Source: Vibrio astriarenae (GTDB lineage Bacteria > Pseudomonadota > Gammaproteobacteria > Enterobacterales > Vibrionaceae). Taken from it: 64,000 nt of DNA. Under the pieces are notes generated by a model, which ran no database searches, was not told where the DNA came from, and saw only the letters and a program-made list of their open reading frames with translations. The stretch is from positions 2,790,001 through 2,854,000 of the forward strand of contig NZ_CP047475.1 of assembly GCF_010587385.1 (NCBI RefSeq). The letters are read 5' to 3'. Below, in pieces: positions 30,602 to 42,828 of this stretch. The position numbers and the translations under genes were made by a program. Position 1 is the first letter of the stretch, and the number at the start of each line of letters is the position of its first letter.

Positions 30602-33600
30602 TTACTCGTCTGAAGAAAAACCAGCATTCAGTAGTGCTGCTAGGTTATCCGTAGCTTGCTCTGCTGATGGGCCTTCTTGCTCTTCAGCACGCTTAGCTTG
30701 ACGGTCTTGGTGGTAAGCGAAACCGGTACCCGCTGGAATTAGACGACCAACGATTACGTTTTCTTTCAGACCACGTAGGTCATCTTTCTTACCAGAAACC
30801 GCAGCTTCGGTTAGAACGCGAGTTGTTTCCTGGAACGATGCTGCTGAGATGAACGACTCAGTTGCTAGCGACGCTTTCGTGATACCTAGTAGGTCACGTT
30901 CGAAGCGTGCTGGCTCTTTGCCGTCAGCTTCAAGTTCGCGGTTAGCAATCTTAACGTTCGCGTACTCAACTTGTTCACCAGGTAGGAACTCAGAGTCACC
31001 TGCGTGTGTGATAGTACACTTACGAAGCATTTGACGAACGATAGTCTCAATGTGCTTATCGTTAATCTTAACGCCTTGTAGACGGTAAACTTCTTGTACT
31101 TCGTTCGCGATGTACTGAGTCACTGCGTGGATACCACGTAGGCGTAGGATGTCATGCGGAGTCTCTGGACCATCTGCAATTACATCACCACGTTCAACCT
31201 TCTCACCTTCAAACACGTTTAGCTGACGGTGCTTAGGAATCATCTCTTCGTACGTATCGCCACCCTCACGAGTGATGATTAGACGACGCTTACCTTTCGT
31301 CTCTTTACCGAATGACACAGTACCTGTGTGTTCAGCAAGGATCGCAGGCTCTTTAGGCTTACGAGCTTCGAATAGGTCAGCAACGCGTGGAAGACCACCG
31401 GTGATATCTTTGTTACCGCCAGACTTCTGTGGAATACGAGAAAGTGTATCACCGATACCTACTTCTGCGCCGTCTTCCATGTTCACGATCGCTTTGCCAG
31501 GTAGGAAGTAGTGAGCTGGCATATCAGTACCAGGGATCATTACATCGTTACCTTGCTCATCAACAAGTTTGATAGCTGGACGCATATCTTTACCTGCTGC
31601 TGGGCGAGCTGCAGCGTCAGTCACTTCGCTTGAAGATAGGCCTGTTAGGTCATCTGTTTGGCGAGAAACTGTTACGCCGTCGATCATGTCAACGAATTGG
31701 ATGCGACCTGCCACTTCAGTGATGATTGGCATGGTGTGCGCTTCCCAGTTAGCCACTGTATCACCAGCAGTAACTGCATCGTTGTCTGCTTTCGACAAGA
31801 TAGAACCGTATGGCAGTTTGTGTTTCTCTTTCGTACGACCGAATTCATCAATGATAGTCATTTCAGAAGCACGAGAAGTAATGACAAGCTTGCCGTCTTT
31901 GTTCGTTACAAACTTAGCGTTGTGAAGCTTAACGGTACCTGTTGTCTTCGCTTGGATGCTGTTCTCTGCTGCTGCAGTAGATGCCGCACCACCGATGTGG
32001 AACGTACGCATCGTAAGCTGTGTACCTGGCTCACCGATAGACTGAGCAGCGATAACGCCCACTGCTTCACCTTGGTTCACTAGGTGACCGCGTGCTAGGT
32101 CACGACCGTAACACTGTGCACAACAACCGAAGTCAGAATCACACGTTACAACCGAACGTACTTTCATTCTGTCTACAGAGTTTTCTTCCATGATCTGACA
32201 CCACTTCTCATCAATTAGAGTGTTACGTGGGATCAGAACATCTTCTGTACCAGGTTTCAGTACGTCTTCAGCAACGACACGACCAAGCGCAAGTTCTGTT
32301 AGGGCTACCTTAACATCACCACCCTCGATGTGAGGCATCATGTCGATACCTTCGTGAGTGCCACAATCGTGTTCGTGTACAACAACGTCCTGCGCTACGT
32401 CTACTAGACGACGAGTTAGGTAACCCGAGTTCGCAGTTTTCAGTGCCGTATCCGCAAGACCCTTACGAGCACCGTGCGTTGAGATAAAGTACTGAAGTAC
32501 GTTTAGACCTTCTTTAAAGTTCGCTGTGATTGGCGTTTCGATGATTGAGCCATCTGGACGTGCCATCAGACCACGCATACCCGCTAGCTGACGAATCTGA
32601 GCTGCAGAACCACGAGCGCCCGAGTCAGCCATCATGTAGATGCTGTTAAACGACTCTTGCTGTTCTTCTTCACCGTCACGGTTGATAACCGTTTCAGTTT
32701 TCAGGTTGTCCATCATCGCTTTCGCTACGCGATCGTTGGTCGATGCCCAAATATCGATCACTTTGTTGTAGCGCTCACCCGCAGTTACAAGACCAGATTG
32801 GTACTGTTCTTGGATATCGCGAACTTCTTCTTCAGCTGATTCGATTTCGTCGTACTTCGCTTGAGGTACAACCATGTCATCGATACCAACAGATACACCA
32901 GATAGTGCCGCGTATGCGAAACCAGCGTACATGATTTGGTCAGCGAAGATGACAGTGTCTTTCAGACCTAGCTTACGGTAAGCCTCGTTCAATAGGTTCG
33001 AGATCTGTTTCTTACCTAGTTTTTGGTTAACTAGGCTGAACGGTAGACCCGATGGAACGATTTGCCACAGCATTGCACGACCGATAGTTGTATCAACCAT
33101 CTGAGTGCTAGTTGTGCTGTTGCCGTCTTCATCAACAACTGTTTCTGTAATACGTACTTTAACGCGTGCGTGTAGTTCAGCGGTCTTAGTGCGGTATGCC
33201 TTCTCAGCCTCTTCTGGGCCAGCAAGGTACATGCCTTCACCTTTCACGTTGATCTTGTCACGCGTCATGTAGTAAAGACCCAATACAACGTCCTGAGAAG
33301 GTACGATGATCGGATCACCTGACGCTGGCGACAGAATGTTGTTTGTCGACATCATCAGAGTACGAGCTTCAAGCTGTGCTTCTAGAGTTAGAGGCACGTG
33401 TACCGCCATTTGGTCACCATCGAAGTCCGCGTTGTACGCCGCACACACTAGTGGGTGTAGCTGAATCGCTTTACCTTCGATTAGTACTGGTTCAAACGCC
33501 TGGATACCTAGACGGTGAAGTGTAGGTGCACGGTTAAGCAGTACTGGGTGTTCGCGGATAACTTCGTCTAGGATATCCCAAACGATCGCTTCTTCACGCT

Positions 33601-34804
33601 CTACCATCTTCTTAGCAGCTTTGATTGTCGTCGCCATGCCACGAGTTTCTAGCTTGCTGTAGATGAATGGTTTGAATAGCTCTAGTGCCATCTTCTTAGG
33701 AAGACCACACTGGTGCAGACGAAGGTATGGACCTACTGTGATTACAGAACGGCCAGAGTAGTCTACACGCTTACCTAGAAGGTTCTGACGGAAACGACCT
33801 TGCTTACCCTTGATCATATCAGCAAGAGATTTCAGAGGACGCTTGTTAGAACCTGTGATCGCACGACCACGACGACCGTTATCTAGAAGTGCATCAACAG
33901 ACTCTTGCAGCATACGCTTTTCGTTACGTACGATAATGTCCGGAGCAGCTAGCTCTAGAAGACGCTTCAAACGGTTGTTACGGTTAATCACACGACGGTA
34001 TAGGTCGTTCAGATCTGAAGTCGCAAAGCGACCGCCATCTAGTGGTACTAGAGGACGTAGATCTGGCGGAAGAACTGGAAGCACAGTTAGGATCATCCAC
34101 TCTGGGTTGTTACCCGATTGAACGAACGCTTCAACTAGCTTCAAGCGCTTAGTGATTTTCTTACGCTTAGTTTCAGAGTTAGTTGTTTCTAGCTCTTCGC
34201 GCATCTGCTCGATTTCAGAAGGCAGATCCATTGTGCTCAATAGATCTTTAATTGCTTCTGCACCCATCTTCGCAGTGAATTCATCACCCCACTCTTCTAG
34301 ACGGTCTAGATACTCTTCTTCAGTAAGCATCTGAGACTTCTCTAGATCAGTCATACCCGGCTCTGTTACTACGTACATTTCGAAGTAAAGAACACGTTCG
34401 ATATCACGTAGAGGGATATCCATTAGTAGACCGATACGAGACGGTAGTGATTTTAGGAACCAGATGTGAGCAACTGGTGATGCAAGCTCGATGTGGCCCA
34501 TACGGTCACGACGAACTTTAGTTTGTGTAACTTCAACGCCACACTTCTCACAGATAACACCACGGTGCTTCAGGCGCTTGTATTTACCACAAAGACATTC
34601 GTAGTCTTTAACTGGACCAAAAATACGCGCACAGAACAGACCATCGCGCTCAGGTTTGAACGTACGATAGTTGATCGTTTCAGGTTTTTTAACTTCACCG
34701 AAAGACCATGAACGGATCATGTCTGGTGAAGATAGACCGATTTTGATTGCATCAAATTCTTCGGTCTTATGCTGTGCTTTTAGAAAGTTTAATAAGTCTT
34801 TCAC
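30602..34804 (-). CDS. rpoC: RNA polymerase subunit beta'
   Basis: Catalytic subunit of RNA polymerase. 1400 residues from the GTG at 34802-34804, which has a well-spaced GGAG and gives the standard [20 protein letters not shown] start; a longer in-frame reading is spurious. The N-terminal zinc site C-x-C-x12-C-x2-C ([19 protein letters not shown]), the active-site [12 protein letters not shown] near residue 458, the bridge helix region and the second zinc site with [12 protein letters not shown] are intact. It follows rpoB by about 105 bases, with no terminator between. Confidence 0.99.
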   Translation of the reverse strand: MKDLLNFLKAQHKTEEFDAIKIGLSSPDMIRSWSFGEVKKPETINYRTFKPERDGLFCARIFGPVKDYECLCGKYKRLKHRGVICEKCGVEVTQTKVRRDRMGHIELASPVAHIWFLKSLPSRIGLLMDIPLRDIERVLYFEMYVVTEPGMTDLEKSQMLTEEEYLDRLEEWGDEFTAKMGAEAIKDLLSTMDLPSEIEQMREELETTNSETKRKKITKRLKLVEAFVQSGNNPEWMILTVLPVLPPDLRPLVPLDGGRFATSDLNDLYRRVINRNNRLKRLLELAAPDIIVRNEKRMLQESVDALLDNGRRGRAITGSNKRPLKSLADMIKGKQGRFRQNLLGKRVDYSGRSVITVGPYLRLHQCGLPKKMALELFKPFIYSKLETRGMATTIKAAKKMVEREEAIVWDILDEVIREHPVLLNRAPTLHRLGIQAFEPVLIEGKAIQLHPLVCAAYNADFDGDQMAVHVPLTLEAQLEARTLMMSTNNILSPASGDPIIVPSQDVVLGLYYMTRDKINVKGEGMYLAGPEEAEKAYRTKTAELHARVKVRITETVVDEDGNSTTSTQMVDTTIGRAMLWQIVPSGLPFSLVNQKLGKKQISNLLNEAYRKLGLKDTVIFADQIMYAGFAYAALSGVSVGIDDMVVPQAKYDEIESAEEEVRDIQEQYQSGLVTAGERYNKVIDIWASTNDRVAKAMMDNLKTETVINRDGEEEQQESFNSIYMMADSGARGSAAQIRQLAGMRGLMARPDGSIIETPITANFKEGLNVLQYFISTHGARKGLADTALKTANSGYLTRRLVDVAQDVVVHEHDCGTHEGIDMMPHIEGGDVKVALTELALGRVVAEDVLKPGTEDVLIPRNTLIDEKWCQIMEENSVDRMKVRSVVTCDSDFGCCAQCYGRDLARGHLVNQGEAVGVIAAQSIGEPGTQLTMRTFHIGGAASTAAAENSIQAKTTGTVKLHNAKFVTNKDGKLVITSRASEMTIIDEFGRTKEKHKLPYGSILSKADNDAVTAGDTVANWEAHTMPIITEVAGRIQFVDMIDGVTVSRQTDDLTGLSSSEVTDAAARPAAGKDMRPAIKLVDEQGNDVMIPGTDMPAHYFLPGKAIVNMEDGAEVGIGDTLSRIPQKSGGNKDITGGLPRVADLFEARKPKEPAILAEHTGTVSFGKETKGKRRLIITREGGDTYEEMIPKHRQLNVFEGEKVERGDVIADGPETPHDILRLRGIHAVTQYIANEVQEVYRLQGVKINDKHIETIVRQMLRKCTITHAGDSEFLPGEQVEYANVKIANRELEADGKEPARFERDLLGITKASLATESFISAASFQETTRVLTEAAVSGKKDDLRGLKENVIVGRLIPAGTGFAYHQDRQAKRAEEQEGPSAEQATDNLAALLNAGFSSDE

Positions 34805-34909
34805 AATCAGCTCCTGTAAGGAGTTAAAAGGAGCCCACCTCTCGATGAGCACCTTCTACCAAATAACCTCTTTGGCTCACTCTTGGCGCTGCGCCAAGAG
34901 TGAAAGGGA

Positions 34910-37900
34910 TTACTCTTCGTCTTCTAGCTCGATGTTGATACCTAGCGAGCGAATCTCTTTCAACAATACGTTGAACGATTCTGGCATGCCAGGTTCCATG
35001 CTGTGGTTGCCATCTACGATGTTCTTATACATCTTAGTACGGCCATTCACATCATCCGATTTCACGGTTAGCATCTCTTGAAGGGTGTAAGCAGCACCGT
35101 ATGCTTCTAGTGCCCATACTTCCATCTCACCGAAACGCTGACCACCGAACTGAGCTTTACCACCAAGTGGCTGCTGAGTTACTAGGCTGTAAGAACCCGT
35201 TGAACGAGCGTGCATCTTGTCATCAACAAGGTGGTTCAGTTTCAGCATGTACATGTAACCAACAGTTACAGGACGCTCAAACGCATCACCAGTACGACCA
35301 TCAAACAGAGTTAGCTGACCAGATTCTGGTAGGCCACCTAGTTTTAGAAGGTCTTTGATAGAACGCTCAGATGCACCGTCGAACACAGGCGTTGCGATCG
35401 GTAGACCGCCGCGTAGGTTCTTGATCAGTGTGCGAACTTCATCATCAGATAGAGCTGCAACATCGATCTTCTGGCGGGTATCACCAAGATCATAAACCTT
35501 CTGAAGGAACTCGCGGAACTTAGCCAGTTCTTGCTGCTCTTTCACCATCTGGTTGATCTTGTCACCGATACCTTTCGCTGCCAGACCTAAGTGTACTTCT
35601 AGGATCTGACCGATGTTCATACGCGAAGGTACACCCAGTGGGTTAAGTACGATATCTACTGGCTGACCAGTTTCATCGTAAGGCATGTCTTCAACAGGGT
35701 TGATCTTAGAGATTACACCCTTGTTACCGTGACGACCCGCCATCTTATCACCAGGCTGGATGCGACGTTTAACCGCTAGGTAAACCTTAACGATCTTCAG
35801 TACGCCAGGTGCTAGATCATCACCTTGTGTGATCTTGCGACGCTTAGTTTCGAACTTCTTATCGAAGTCAGCTTTAAGCTCGTCGTACTGCTCTGCTAGT
35901 TGTTCTAGCTGAGTTTGTTGTGCATCGTCTTCAAGCGTTAGCTCTAGCCACTTCTTACGTTCGATAGTGTCTAGTTTCGCTTCCGTGTAACCGCCTTCGA
36001 TTAGAAGTGCTTTAACACGGTTTAGAAGGCCACCCTCAAGAATTTGGAACTCTTCAGTTAGGTCTTTCTTCGCTTCTTTAAGCTGCATCTGTTCGATTTC
36101 AAGCGCACGCTTGTCTTTCTCTACGCCATCGCGAGTGAAGACTTGTACGTCGATAATCGTACCTGAAACAGAGTTTGGTACACGCAGTGAAGTATCTTTA
36201 ACGTCAGATGCTTTTTCACCGAAGATAGCACGTAGTAGCTTCTCTTCAGGCGTTAGCTGAGTTTCACCTTTAGGGGTTACTTTACCAACTAGGATGTCGC
36301 CACCCTTAACTTCAGCACCGATGTAAACGATACCTGACTCGTCTAGTTTAGACAGAGCAGATTCACCTACGTTTGGAATATCAGCCGTGATCTCTTCCGC
36401 ACCAAGCTTGGTATCACGCGCCACACAAGAAAGCTCTTGAATGTGGATCGTCGTGAAGCGGTCTTCTTGAACTACGCGCTCAGATACTAAGATCGAGTCT
36501 TCGAAGTTGTAACCGTTCCAAGGCATGAATGCGATACGCATGTTCTGACCAAGCGCTAGCTCACCAAGGTCTGTTGAAGGACCATCAGCAAGAACGTCAC
36601 CACGTAGTACTGGTTCACCTGGCATCACACATGGACGCTGGTTGATACACGTGTTTTGGTTTGAACGTGTGTACTTAGTTAGGTTGTAGATATCGATACC
36701 CGCTTCGCCAGGAATCAACTCTTCTTCGTTAACCTTAACTACGATACGAGATGCGTCCACAGACTGGATAACACCACCACGTTTAGCAACCGCTGTAACA
36801 CCAGAGTCAACCGCGATGTTGCGCTCGATACCAGTACCAACTAGAGGCTTGTCAGCCTTAAGTGTTGGAACGGCCTGACGTTGCATGTTCGCACCCATCA
36901 ATGCACGGTTCGCATCATCGTGTTCTAGGAACGGGATAAGCGACGCAGCGATAGATACAACCTGGTTCGTTGCAACGTCCATGTAGTCGACGTTTTCACG
37001 AGGGTGTAGACCAGATTCACCTTTCTGACGAGCAGTGATTAGCTCTTCAGAGAATGTGCCTGCTTCAGTAAGAACTGTGTTCGCCTGAGCGATTACGAAC
37101 TGACCTTCTTCGATAGCAGATAGGTAATCTACTTCGTCAGTAACAACGCCATCTACAACGCGACGGTATGGAGTCTCTAGGAAACCGTACTCGTTACAAC
37201 GCGCAAACGCAGATAGAGAGTTGATCAGACCGATGTTTGGACCTTCAGGTGTTTCGATCGGACATAGACGACCGTAGTGAGTTACGTGAACGTCACGTAC
37301 TTCGAAGCCAGCACGCTCACGTGTTAGACCACCAGGACCCAACGCAGAAATACGACGCTTGTGCGTTACTTCTGAAAGCGGGTTGTTTTGGTCCATGAAC
37401 TGAGACAGCTGTGAAGAGCCAAAGAATTCTTTAACTGCTGCAGAGATTGGCTTAGCGTTGATCAGGTCTTGAGGCATGATCGCATCAAGATCACCAAGGC
37501 TTAGACGCTCTTTAACTGCACGTTCAACACGTACTAGACCAACACGGAATTGGTTCTCAGCCATTTCGCCAACAGAACGGATACGACGGTTACCAAGGTG
37601 GTCGATATCATCCACTTCGCCAATACCGTTACGGATAGCGATAAGCTTCTTCATCACTTCGATGATATCAGTTTCGTCTAGAGTACCCTGCTCTTGAGCG
37701 TCTTCACGCATGATCGAGCTGTTGAACTTCATACGACCTACAGTCGATAAGTCGTAACGCTCGTCAGAGAAGAATAGGCTTTCGAATAGCGCTTCTGCAG
37801 CTTCTTTCGTTGGTGGCTCACCAGGACGCATCATGCGGTAGATTTCTACTAGCGCAGAGATACGGTCAACCGTGCTGTCGATACGTAGCGTATCAGACAT

Positions 37901-38938
37901 GAACGGACCGTGGTCCAGGTCGTTAGTGAACAGAACTTCTAGCGCTTTGTGGCCAGCCTGAGATAGGTTAGCTAGAGCTTCTAGGCTAAGTTCTTGGTTC
38001 GCCGCACAGATGATCTCGCCAGTTGCTTCATTGATGTAATCTTTAGAAGCGACTTTACCAACGATGTACTCTACTGGTACTTCGATGTGCTCAACGCCGT
38101 CTTTCTCAAGTTGGCGGATATGACGAGCCGTTACACGACGACCTTGCTCAACGTAAGTTGTGCCGTTTGCAGCAATATCAAATGTTGCTGTTTCGCCGCG
38201 TAGACGATCCGGAACCAACTCCATAAGTAGAGTTTGATCTTTAACTTCAAAGTTCACCTTCTCGAAGAATAGACCAAGGATCTCTTCTGTCGATTTGCCT
38301 AGTGCACGAAGGATGATTGAAGCTGGAAGCTTACGACGACGGTCGATACGAACGTATAGGTTGTCCTTAGGATCAAACTCGAAGTCGAGCCATGAACCAC
38401 GGTAAGGAATTACACGTGCGTTATAAAGTACTTTACCTGAAGAGTGGGTCTTACCCTTATCGCTGTCGAAGAATACACCAGGGCTTCTGTGCAGCTGGGA
38501 TACGATAACCCTCTCGGTACCATTAATTACGAAGGTACCATTGTCAGTCATGAGTGGAATTTCACCCATGTAGACTTCTTGTTCTTTAATATCTTTTACA
38601 GTACCTGCTGGCGCGTCTTTATCAAAGATCACAAGGCGTAGTTTTACGCGTAGTGGTTTTGAATAAGTTACACCGCGGATTTGACATTCTTTAACGTCAA
38701 AAACTGGCTCACCAAGACGGTAGCTAACGTATTGCAGCTCAGAGTTGCCGTTGTAGCTCTGAATTGGGAAAACAGAACGGAAAGCAGCTTCAAGACCGTA
38801 CTGTCCCTCAGGATCCTGTTCGATGAATTTATCGAACGAATCGAGCTGGATCGATAGCAGGTATGGAATGTCCAACACTTGTGGACGAGTACCAAAGTCC
38901 TTACGGATGCGCTTTTTCTCGGTATAGGAGTAAACCAT
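34910..38938 (-). CDS. rpoB: RNA polymerase subunit beta
   Basis: 1342 residues, the same length as E. coli RpoB, starting [18 protein letters not shown]. The rifampicin region reads [31 protein letters not shown] with wild-type residues, so no resistance change is seen. The flap and C-terminal clamp [22 protein letters not shown] are normal. Expression is set by read-through of the attenuator at 39106-39136. Confidence 0.99.
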   Translation of the reverse strand: MVYSYTEKKRIRKDFGTRPQVLDIPYLLSIQLDSFDKFIEQDPEGQYGLEAAFRSVFPIQSYNGNSELQYVSYRLGEPVFDVKECQIRGVTYSKPLRVKLRLVIFDKDAPAGTVKDIKEQEVYMGEIPLMTDNGTFVINGTERVIVSQLHRSPGVFFDSDKGKTHSSGKVLYNARVIPYRGSWLDFEFDPKDNLYVRIDRRRKLPASIILRALGKSTEEILGLFFEKVNFEVKDQTLLMELVPDRLRGETATFDIAANGTTYVEQGRRVTARHIRQLEKDGVEHIEVPVEYIVGKVASKDYINEATGEIICAANQELSLEALANLSQAGHKALEVLFTNDLDHGPFMSDTLRIDSTVDRISALVEIYRMMRPGEPPTKEAAEALFESLFFSDERYDLSTVGRMKFNSSIMREDAQEQGTLDETDIIEVMKKLIAIRNGIGEVDDIDHLGNRRIRSVGEMAENQFRVGLVRVERAVKERLSLGDLDAIMPQDLINAKPISAAVKEFFGSSQLSQFMDQNNPLSEVTHKRRISALGPGGLTRERAGFEVRDVHVTHYGRLCPIETPEGPNIGLINSLSAFARCNEYGFLETPYRRVVDGVVTDEVDYLSAIEEGQFVIAQANTVLTEAGTFSEELITARQKGESGLHPRENVDYMDVATNQVVSIAASLIPFLEHDDANRALMGANMQRQAVPTLKADKPLVGTGIERNIAVDSGVTAVAKRGGVIQSVDASRIVVKVNEEELIPGEAGIDIYNLTKYTRSNQNTCINQRPCVMPGEPVLRGDVLADGPSTDLGELALGQNMRIAFMPWNGYNFEDSILVSERVVQEDRFTTIHIQELSCVARDTKLGAEEITADIPNVGESALSKLDESGIVYIGAEVKGGDILVGKVTPKGETQLTPEEKLLRAIFGEKASDVKDTSLRVPNSVSGTIIDVQVFTRDGVEKDKRALEIEQMQLKEAKKDLTEEFQILEGGLLNRVKALLIEGGYTEAKLDTIERKKWLELTLEDDAQQTQLEQLAEQYDELKADFDKKFETKRRKITQGDDLAPGVLKIVKVYLAVKRRIQPGDKMAGRHGNKGVISKINPVEDMPYDETGQPVDIVLNPLGVPSRMNIGQILEVHLGLAAKGIGDKINQMVKEQQELAKFREFLQKVYDLGDTRQKIDVAALSDDEVRTLIKNLRGGLPIATPVFDGASERSIKDLLKLGGLPESGQLTLFDGRTGDAFERPVTVGYMYMLKLNHLVDDKMHARSTGSYSLVTQQPLGGKAQFGGQRFGEMEVWALEAYGAAYTLQEMLTVKSDDVNGRTKMYKNIVDGNHSMEPGMPESFNVLLKEIRSLGINIELEDEE

Positions 38939-39105
38939 GGGGTTCCTCAGCTCGCTGATAAGTGACCCAAACTGCCTCTCACATTATGAGACAGTGACTA
39001 ACTGCTGTTTCTCAAGTAGTGACACCCCATTCCTTGGAAATGAAGCGTTTTTTGCTAGATATAGGCGCCGAAAACAGCGGAAAAATTGCCTATACCCTAC
39101 AGCGC

Positions 39106-39136
39106 AAAAAGGCTGATGGTTAAAAAACCATCAGCC
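39106..39136 (-). terminator. Attenuator between rplL and rpoB
   Basis: Eleven-base perfect stem GGCTGATGGTT/AACCATCAGCC with a four-base loop and a U run on the minus strand. It lies 34 bases past rplL. In E. coli a partial terminator here lowers rpoBC relative to the ribosomal genes; the same role is likely. Confidence 0.88.
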
Positions 39137-39169
39137 AATAGCCGTTAGGCTAAGAAGCTCAAGTAATAA

Positions 39170-39538
39170 TTACTTGATTGCAACAGTTGCACCAGCTTCT
39201 TCTAGCTGAGCTTTAAGAGCTTCAGCTTCGTCTTTTTCAACGCCTTCTTTTAGAGGTGCTGGAGCACCGTCTACAAGAGCTTTAGCTTCTTTAAGACCTA
39301 GGCCAGTTGCGCCACGTACTGCTTTGATAACTTGTACTTTGTTACCGCCAGCAGCTTCTAGGATTACGTCAAATTCAGTTTGCTCAGCAGCAGCTTCGCC
39401 ACCAGCAGCACCGCCAGCTACAACAGCAGCTGCAGCAGATACGCCGAATTTTTCTTCCATAGCTTCGATTAGTTCAACAACTTGCATTACAGACATTTCT
39501 GCAACTGCGTCTAGGATTTGCTCGTTAGTAATAGACAT
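39170..39538 (-). CDS. rplL: 50S ribosomal protein L7/L12
   Basis: Stalk protein that recruits translation factors, present in several copies per ribosome. 122 residues: N-terminal dimerisation part, alanine-rich hinge ([17 protein letters not shown]) and the factor-binding C-terminal domain with [21 protein letters not shown]. 57 bases after rplJ, under common control from the rplJ leader. Confidence 0.98.
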   Translation of the reverse strand: MSITNEQILDAVAEMSVMQVVELIEAMEEKFGVSAAAAVVAGGAAGGEAAAEQTEFDVILEAAGGNKVQVIKAVRGATGLGLKEAKALVDGAPAPLKEGVEKDEAEALKAQLEEAGATVAIK

Positions 39539-39595
39539 AACAATTCTCTTTTAAGTCAACAATAAGTTTAAATAGCAACCAGTGAAAAGCAAGGC

Positions 39596-40090
39596 TTATG
39601 CAGCAGCTTCTTCTTTTTGGTCGCGGAGTGCAGCGATAGTACGTACCAGCTTGCCAGCAGAAGCTTCTTTCATGCACATCATTAGGCGTGCAATTGCTTC
39701 GTCGTAAGTTGGTAGTGTCGCTAGTACTTCAGCATCAGTAACTGCGCCTTCAAATGCAGCAGCTTTAATCTCAAATTTGTCGTTCTCTTTAGCGAAGTCT
39801 TTGAAAAGACGCGCTGCAGCACCTGGGTGCTCGTTAGAGAAAGCGATTAGAGAAGGACCAGTGAATGTCTCAGTAAGACACTCAAAATCAGTACCTTCAA
39901 CCGCACGACGCGCTAGAGTGTTACGCACGACTTTCATGTAAACACCAGCTTCACGAGCTTGTTTACGTAGAGTAGTCATTGCGCCAACTTCAACGCCACG
40001 AGAGTCAGCTACAACTGCAGAAAGTGCACCACTGGCTGCTTCGTTGACTTCAGCAACAATTGCTTTTTTGTCTTGAAGGTTTAAAGCCAT
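39596..40090 (-). CDS. rplJ: 50S ribosomal protein L10
   Basis: Anchors L7/L12 to the ribosome and, as an L10-L12 complex, represses translation of its own mRNA. 164 residues from the ATG at 40088-40090, preceded by AGGAGT; the reading from 40135 would include leader sequence. Starts [19 protein letters not shown], a normal L10 N-terminus. Confidence 0.97.
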   Translation of the reverse strand: MALNLQDKKAIVAEVNEAASGALSAVVADSRGVEVGAMTTLRKQAREAGVYMKVVRNTLARRAVEGTDFECLTETFTGPSLIAFSNEHPGAAARLFKDFAKENDKFEIKAAAFEGAVTDAEVLATLPTYDEAIARLMMCMKEASAGKLVRTIAALRDQKEEAAA

Positions 40091-40200
40091 CTTGGATTTA
40101 CTCCTGGTTGTCGTTACACCACTCACTATCATCACGACAGTGAGAGCTTATTAGGTGCAGTCCCAGAAGAAAGTTTACTAATTAAAATAAATCTTTCAGT

Positions 40201-40275
40201 CAGTTCGGGCACCATCTACGTAGGATGATTAAGTTTGACGAGTCAAACACCTACGGTCTTGGACGGAGACTGGAG
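40201..40275 (-). promoter_or_regulatory. L10 (rplJ) mRNA leader, autoregulatory element
   Basis: In the 270-base leader of rplJ, the segment reading GTCTCCGTCCAAGACCGTAGGTG, then ATCCTACGTAGATGGTGC after a TTTGACTCGTCAAA hairpin, matches the E. coli L10 leader almost base for base in its paired core (quoted here in parts). L10-L12 bind this fold to block rplJ translation. Confidence 0.85.
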
Positions 40276-40325
40276 ATTAATTCAGCAGAATCAACTCAGC
40301 CCCAACCACAAATATTAGGCGCGAA

Positions 40326-40353
40326 ATTATACACTAATTTCACGCCTAAGCAA
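40326..40353 (-). promoter_or_regulatory. Promoter of rplJL-rpoBC
   Basis: Minus-strand TTGCTT, 16 bases, perfect TATAAT, then the GC-rich discriminator TTCGCGCC. It lies immediately after the rplA stop codon. Confidence 0.78.
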
Positions 40354-40359
40354 ATTGAA

Positions 40360-41064
40360 TTAGCTAGCTTGAGTATCCAGGCTTGCTTGATCAACCGCCA
40401 CACCAGCACCCATAGTAGTAGAGATGCTTACTTTCTTCAGGAAAGCGCCTTTCGCTGAAGATGGCTTAGCTTTCTTAAGAGCAACTAGAAGAGCTTCTAG
40501 GTTCTCTTTGATCTGCTCTGCAGAGAAGTTAGCTTTACCGATAGTTGTGTGGATGATACCGTTCTTGTCGTTACGGTAACGAACCTGACCAGCTTTAGCG
40601 TTCTTAACCGCTTCAGCAACGTTAGGAGTTACAGTACCAACTTTCGGGTTTGGCATAAGACCGCGAGGACCTAGGATAGTACCTAGTTGACCTACAACGC
40701 GCATTGCATCTGGAGAAGCAACAACTACGTCAAAGTTCATTTCGCCTTTCTTAACTTGCTCAGCAAGATCTTCCATACCAACGATGTCTGCGCCAGCTTC
40801 TTTAGCTGCTTCAGCGTTTGCACCTTGAGTGAACACTGCTACGCGGATTTCGCGGCCAGTACCGTGAGGTAGTACAGTTGCACCACGTACGTTCTGGTCA
40901 GATTTACGAGCATCGATGCCTAGGTTAACAGCAACGTCTACAGACTCAACGAATTTAGCAGTTGCTAGTTCTTGAAGAAGAGCTACAGCTTCGTTGATTT
41001 CGTATTCTTTAGTTACGTCAACTTTTTCGCGGATTACGCGCATGCGCTTAGTTAGTTTAGCCAT
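40360..41064 (-). CDS. rplA: 50S ribosomal protein L1
   Basis: L1 stalk protein that moves the deacylated tRNA out of the E site, and translational repressor of the rplKA mRNA. 234 residues, with the signature [21 protein letters not shown]. Four bases after rplK, translationally coupled. Confidence 0.98.
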   Translation of the reverse strand: MAKLTKRMRVIREKVDVTKEYEINEAVALLQELATAKFVESVDVAVNLGIDARKSDQNVRGATVLPHGTGREIRVAVFTQGANAEAAKEAGADIVGMEDLAEQVKKGEMNFDVVVASPDAMRVVGQLGTILGPRGLMPNPKVGTVTPNVAEAVKNAKAGQVRYRNDKNGIIHTTIGKANFSAEQIKENLEALLVALKKAKPSSAKGAFLKKVSISTTMGAGVAVDQASLDTQAS

Positions 41065-41068
41065 GTTA

Positions 41069-41497
41069 TTAACCCTCTACCACTAGGCCCATTGAACGAG
41101 CAGTACCAGCAATTGAACGCTTCATCGCTTCGATGTCAGCACCAGTCATATCAGCAGCTTTAGTTTCTGCGATTTCTTGTAGCTGAGCGTCAGTTACAGT
41201 ACCCACTTTTTCAGTGTTTGGACGACCTGAACCAGACTTAACGCCAGCCGCTTTCTTAAGAAGAACTGCAGCAGGTGGAGTCTTAGTTACGAACGTGAAA
41301 GAACGGTCGTTGTATACAGTGATAACAACTGGAGTAGGAAGACCTTTCTCGATTGATTCTGTTTTCGCGTTGAACGCTTTACAGAATTCCATGATGTTAA
41401 CACCGTGTTGACCTAGAGCAGGACCAACTGGTGGACTTGGGTTTGCCATACCAGCTGCAACTTGCAGTTTGATATAAGCTTCAACTTTCTTAGCCAT
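41069..41497 (-). CDS. rplK: 50S ribosomal protein L11
   Basis: Base of the GTPase centre with 23S rRNA; needed for RelA activation. 142 residues. The N-terminal proline-rich [21 protein letters not shown] and the C-terminal rRNA-binding GTARSMGL motif are intact. First gene of rplKA. Confidence 0.98.
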   Translation of the reverse strand: MAKKVEAYIKLQVAAGMANPSPPVGPALGQHGVNIMEFCKAFNAKTESIEKGLPTPVVITVYNDRSFTFVTKTPPAAVLLKKAAGVKSGSGRPNTEKVGTVTDAQLQEIAETKAADMTGADIEAMKRSIAGTARSMGLVVEG

Positions 41498-41568
41498 GAT
41501 ATATCCTAAGTATTGGGTTCAAACGCTAGCTATACAGCTTGCTCCCCGTGATTTCATAAACAACTTTA

Positions 41569-41585
41569 TTACAGCATTGCTGTAA
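41569..41585 (-). promoter_or_regulatory. Stem-loop near the 5' end of the rplK mRNA
   Basis: Perfect seven-base stem TTACAGC/GCTGTAA with a three-base loop, about five bases after the start site predicted from the promoter at 41597-41625. Too short of a U tract on this strand to be a terminator. Confidence 0.45.
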
Positions 41586-41596
41586 AAAGGCGCGAA

Positions 41597-41625
41597 ATTA
41601 TAGTCATAATTCGCGCCTTACACAA
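41597..41625 (-). promoter_or_regulatory. Promoter of rplKA
   Basis: Minus-strand TTGTGT, 17 bases, TATAAT, then TTCGCGCC. The run from the -10 box through the discriminator is the same as at the rplJ promoter. Confidence 0.8.
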
Positions 41626-41644
41626 CCCTTTAAAAGGTGTTTTT

Positions 41645-42193
41645 TTAATCAAGTTTTTCCACTTGACCAAATTCAAGCTCAACTGGTGTTGCACGACCAA
41701 AGATCGATACAGACACTTTCAGGCGGCTCTTCTCATAATCCACTTCTTCAACAGTACCGTTGAAGTCAGCAAATGGACCATCGTTAACACGTACCACTTC
41801 ACCCGCTTCGTACATTGTACGTGGACGAGGAGCTTCACTTGCTTTCTCAAGACGATTAAGAATCGCATCAGCTTCTTTGTCAGTGATAGGTGCAGGACGG
41901 TCAGAGGTACCACCAATGAAGCCCATTACACGCGGAATACTGCGCACTAAGTGCCATGACTCATCGTTCATGATCATTTGAACAAGAACGTAGCCAGGGA
42001 AGAATTTACGTTCAGACTTGCGACGTTGACCCGCGCGCATCTCGACAACTTCTTCTGTTGGTACTAGTACTTCACCGAAGAATTCTTCCATGTCGTGCAT
42101 TTTGATGTGTTCACGTAGAGATTGAGCCACACGACCTTCAAAACCAGAGAAGGCTTGAACTACATACCAGCGTTTTTTTGGAGCTTCACTCAT
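41645..42193 (-). CDS. nusG: Transcription termination/antitermination factor NusG
   Basis: Binds the polymerase clamp and links it to Rho or to ribosomal protein S10. 182 residues: NGN domain with [20 protein letters not shown] and FPGYVLVQM, then KOW domain [20 protein letters not shown]. 13 bases after secE, as in E. coli. Confidence 0.98.
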   Translation of the reverse strand: MSEAPKKRWYVVQAFSGFEGRVAQSLREHIKMHDMEEFFGEVLVPTEEVVEMRAGQRRKSERKFFPGYVLVQMIMNDESWHLVRSIPRVMGFIGGTSDRPAPITDKEADAILNRLEKASEAPRPRTMYEAGEVVRVNDGPFADFNGTVEEVDYEKSRLKVSVSIFGRATPVELEFGQVEKLD

Positions 42194-42206
42194 GAATAAA
42201 AACCCT

Positions 42207-42587
42207 CTATACCCCAGTTACGAAAGCAACCAGACGAACCATGATGCCGTCGATGCCCCATAAAGCCAGAGCCATTACAATACTTACAGCTAAAACGATT
42301 AACGTTGTTTGCGTAGTCTCTTGACGAGTCGGCCAAACAACCTTGCGAACTTCCATACGAGATTCTTTCGCAAAGCTAATCGCAGCTTTACCTTTCATTG
42401 TTGTTGCAGCAACACCAAGTGCAGCGGCGATAAGAACAACAACACCTGCAGCTCGGATTACTACAGACATTTCGCCATACAGGTAATTACCTACAACAGC
42501 GGCAGCCGCAAGCGCAAATGCTACGATCCACTTAAATGTGTCTGCGCCATTTGAGCTTTCAGGAGTTTCAGCATTATTTGCTTTCAT
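42207..42587 (-). CDS. secE: Preprotein translocase subunit SecE
   Basis: Essential clamp of the SecYEG channel. 126 residues with three membrane segments (about 19-37, 45-64 and 94-122), the enterobacterial form. The third, preceded by the amphipathic [20 protein letters not shown], is the conserved core. Starts after the tufB terminator. Confidence 0.95.
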   Translation of the reverse strand: MKANNAETPESSNGADTFKWIVAFALAAAAVVGNYLYGEMSVVIRAAGVVVLIAAALGVAATTMKGKAAISFAKESRMEVRKVVWPTRQETTQTTLIVLAVSIVMALALWGIDGIMVRLVAFVTGV

Positions 42588-42781
42588 AAAACCAACCTGT
42601 GATAAGTCTTAATATAGACGACAACAACCCCGCTGTTGCAGGGCTCACTACTTTTTGCAGTTTATCCAAACAGAGAAATAAACAACAATTACCTTAGCAA
42701 TCAAGCAGTTAACTCGATTAAAACTCGACGCTAAAACAAGAAAATATTAATCGAAACTAATAGCCTCTTGTTTCAGCGCAG

Positions 42782-42809
42782 AAAAAGGGCATCAAATGAT
42801 GCCCTTTTT
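42782..42809 (-). terminator. Rho-independent terminator after tufB
   Basis: Strong stem AAAGGGCATCA/TGATGCCCTTT (closing pairs open into a short loop), with U residues on the minus strand. Confidence 0.9.
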
Positions 42810-42828
42810 ACTAGTGTTTCGTCAAATC

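Noticed and set aside
34805..34852. Longer N-terminus for RpoC
   Set aside because: The GTG at 34804 has a good ribosome binding site and matches the standard start; the extension is the intergenic leader.
34671..35081. 136-codon plus-strand frame across the rpoB-rpoC junction
   Set aside because: Antisense to two certain genes; arises from biased codon use.
37349..37480. Possible rifampicin-resistance change in rpoB
   Set aside because: The cluster I region reads as wild type.
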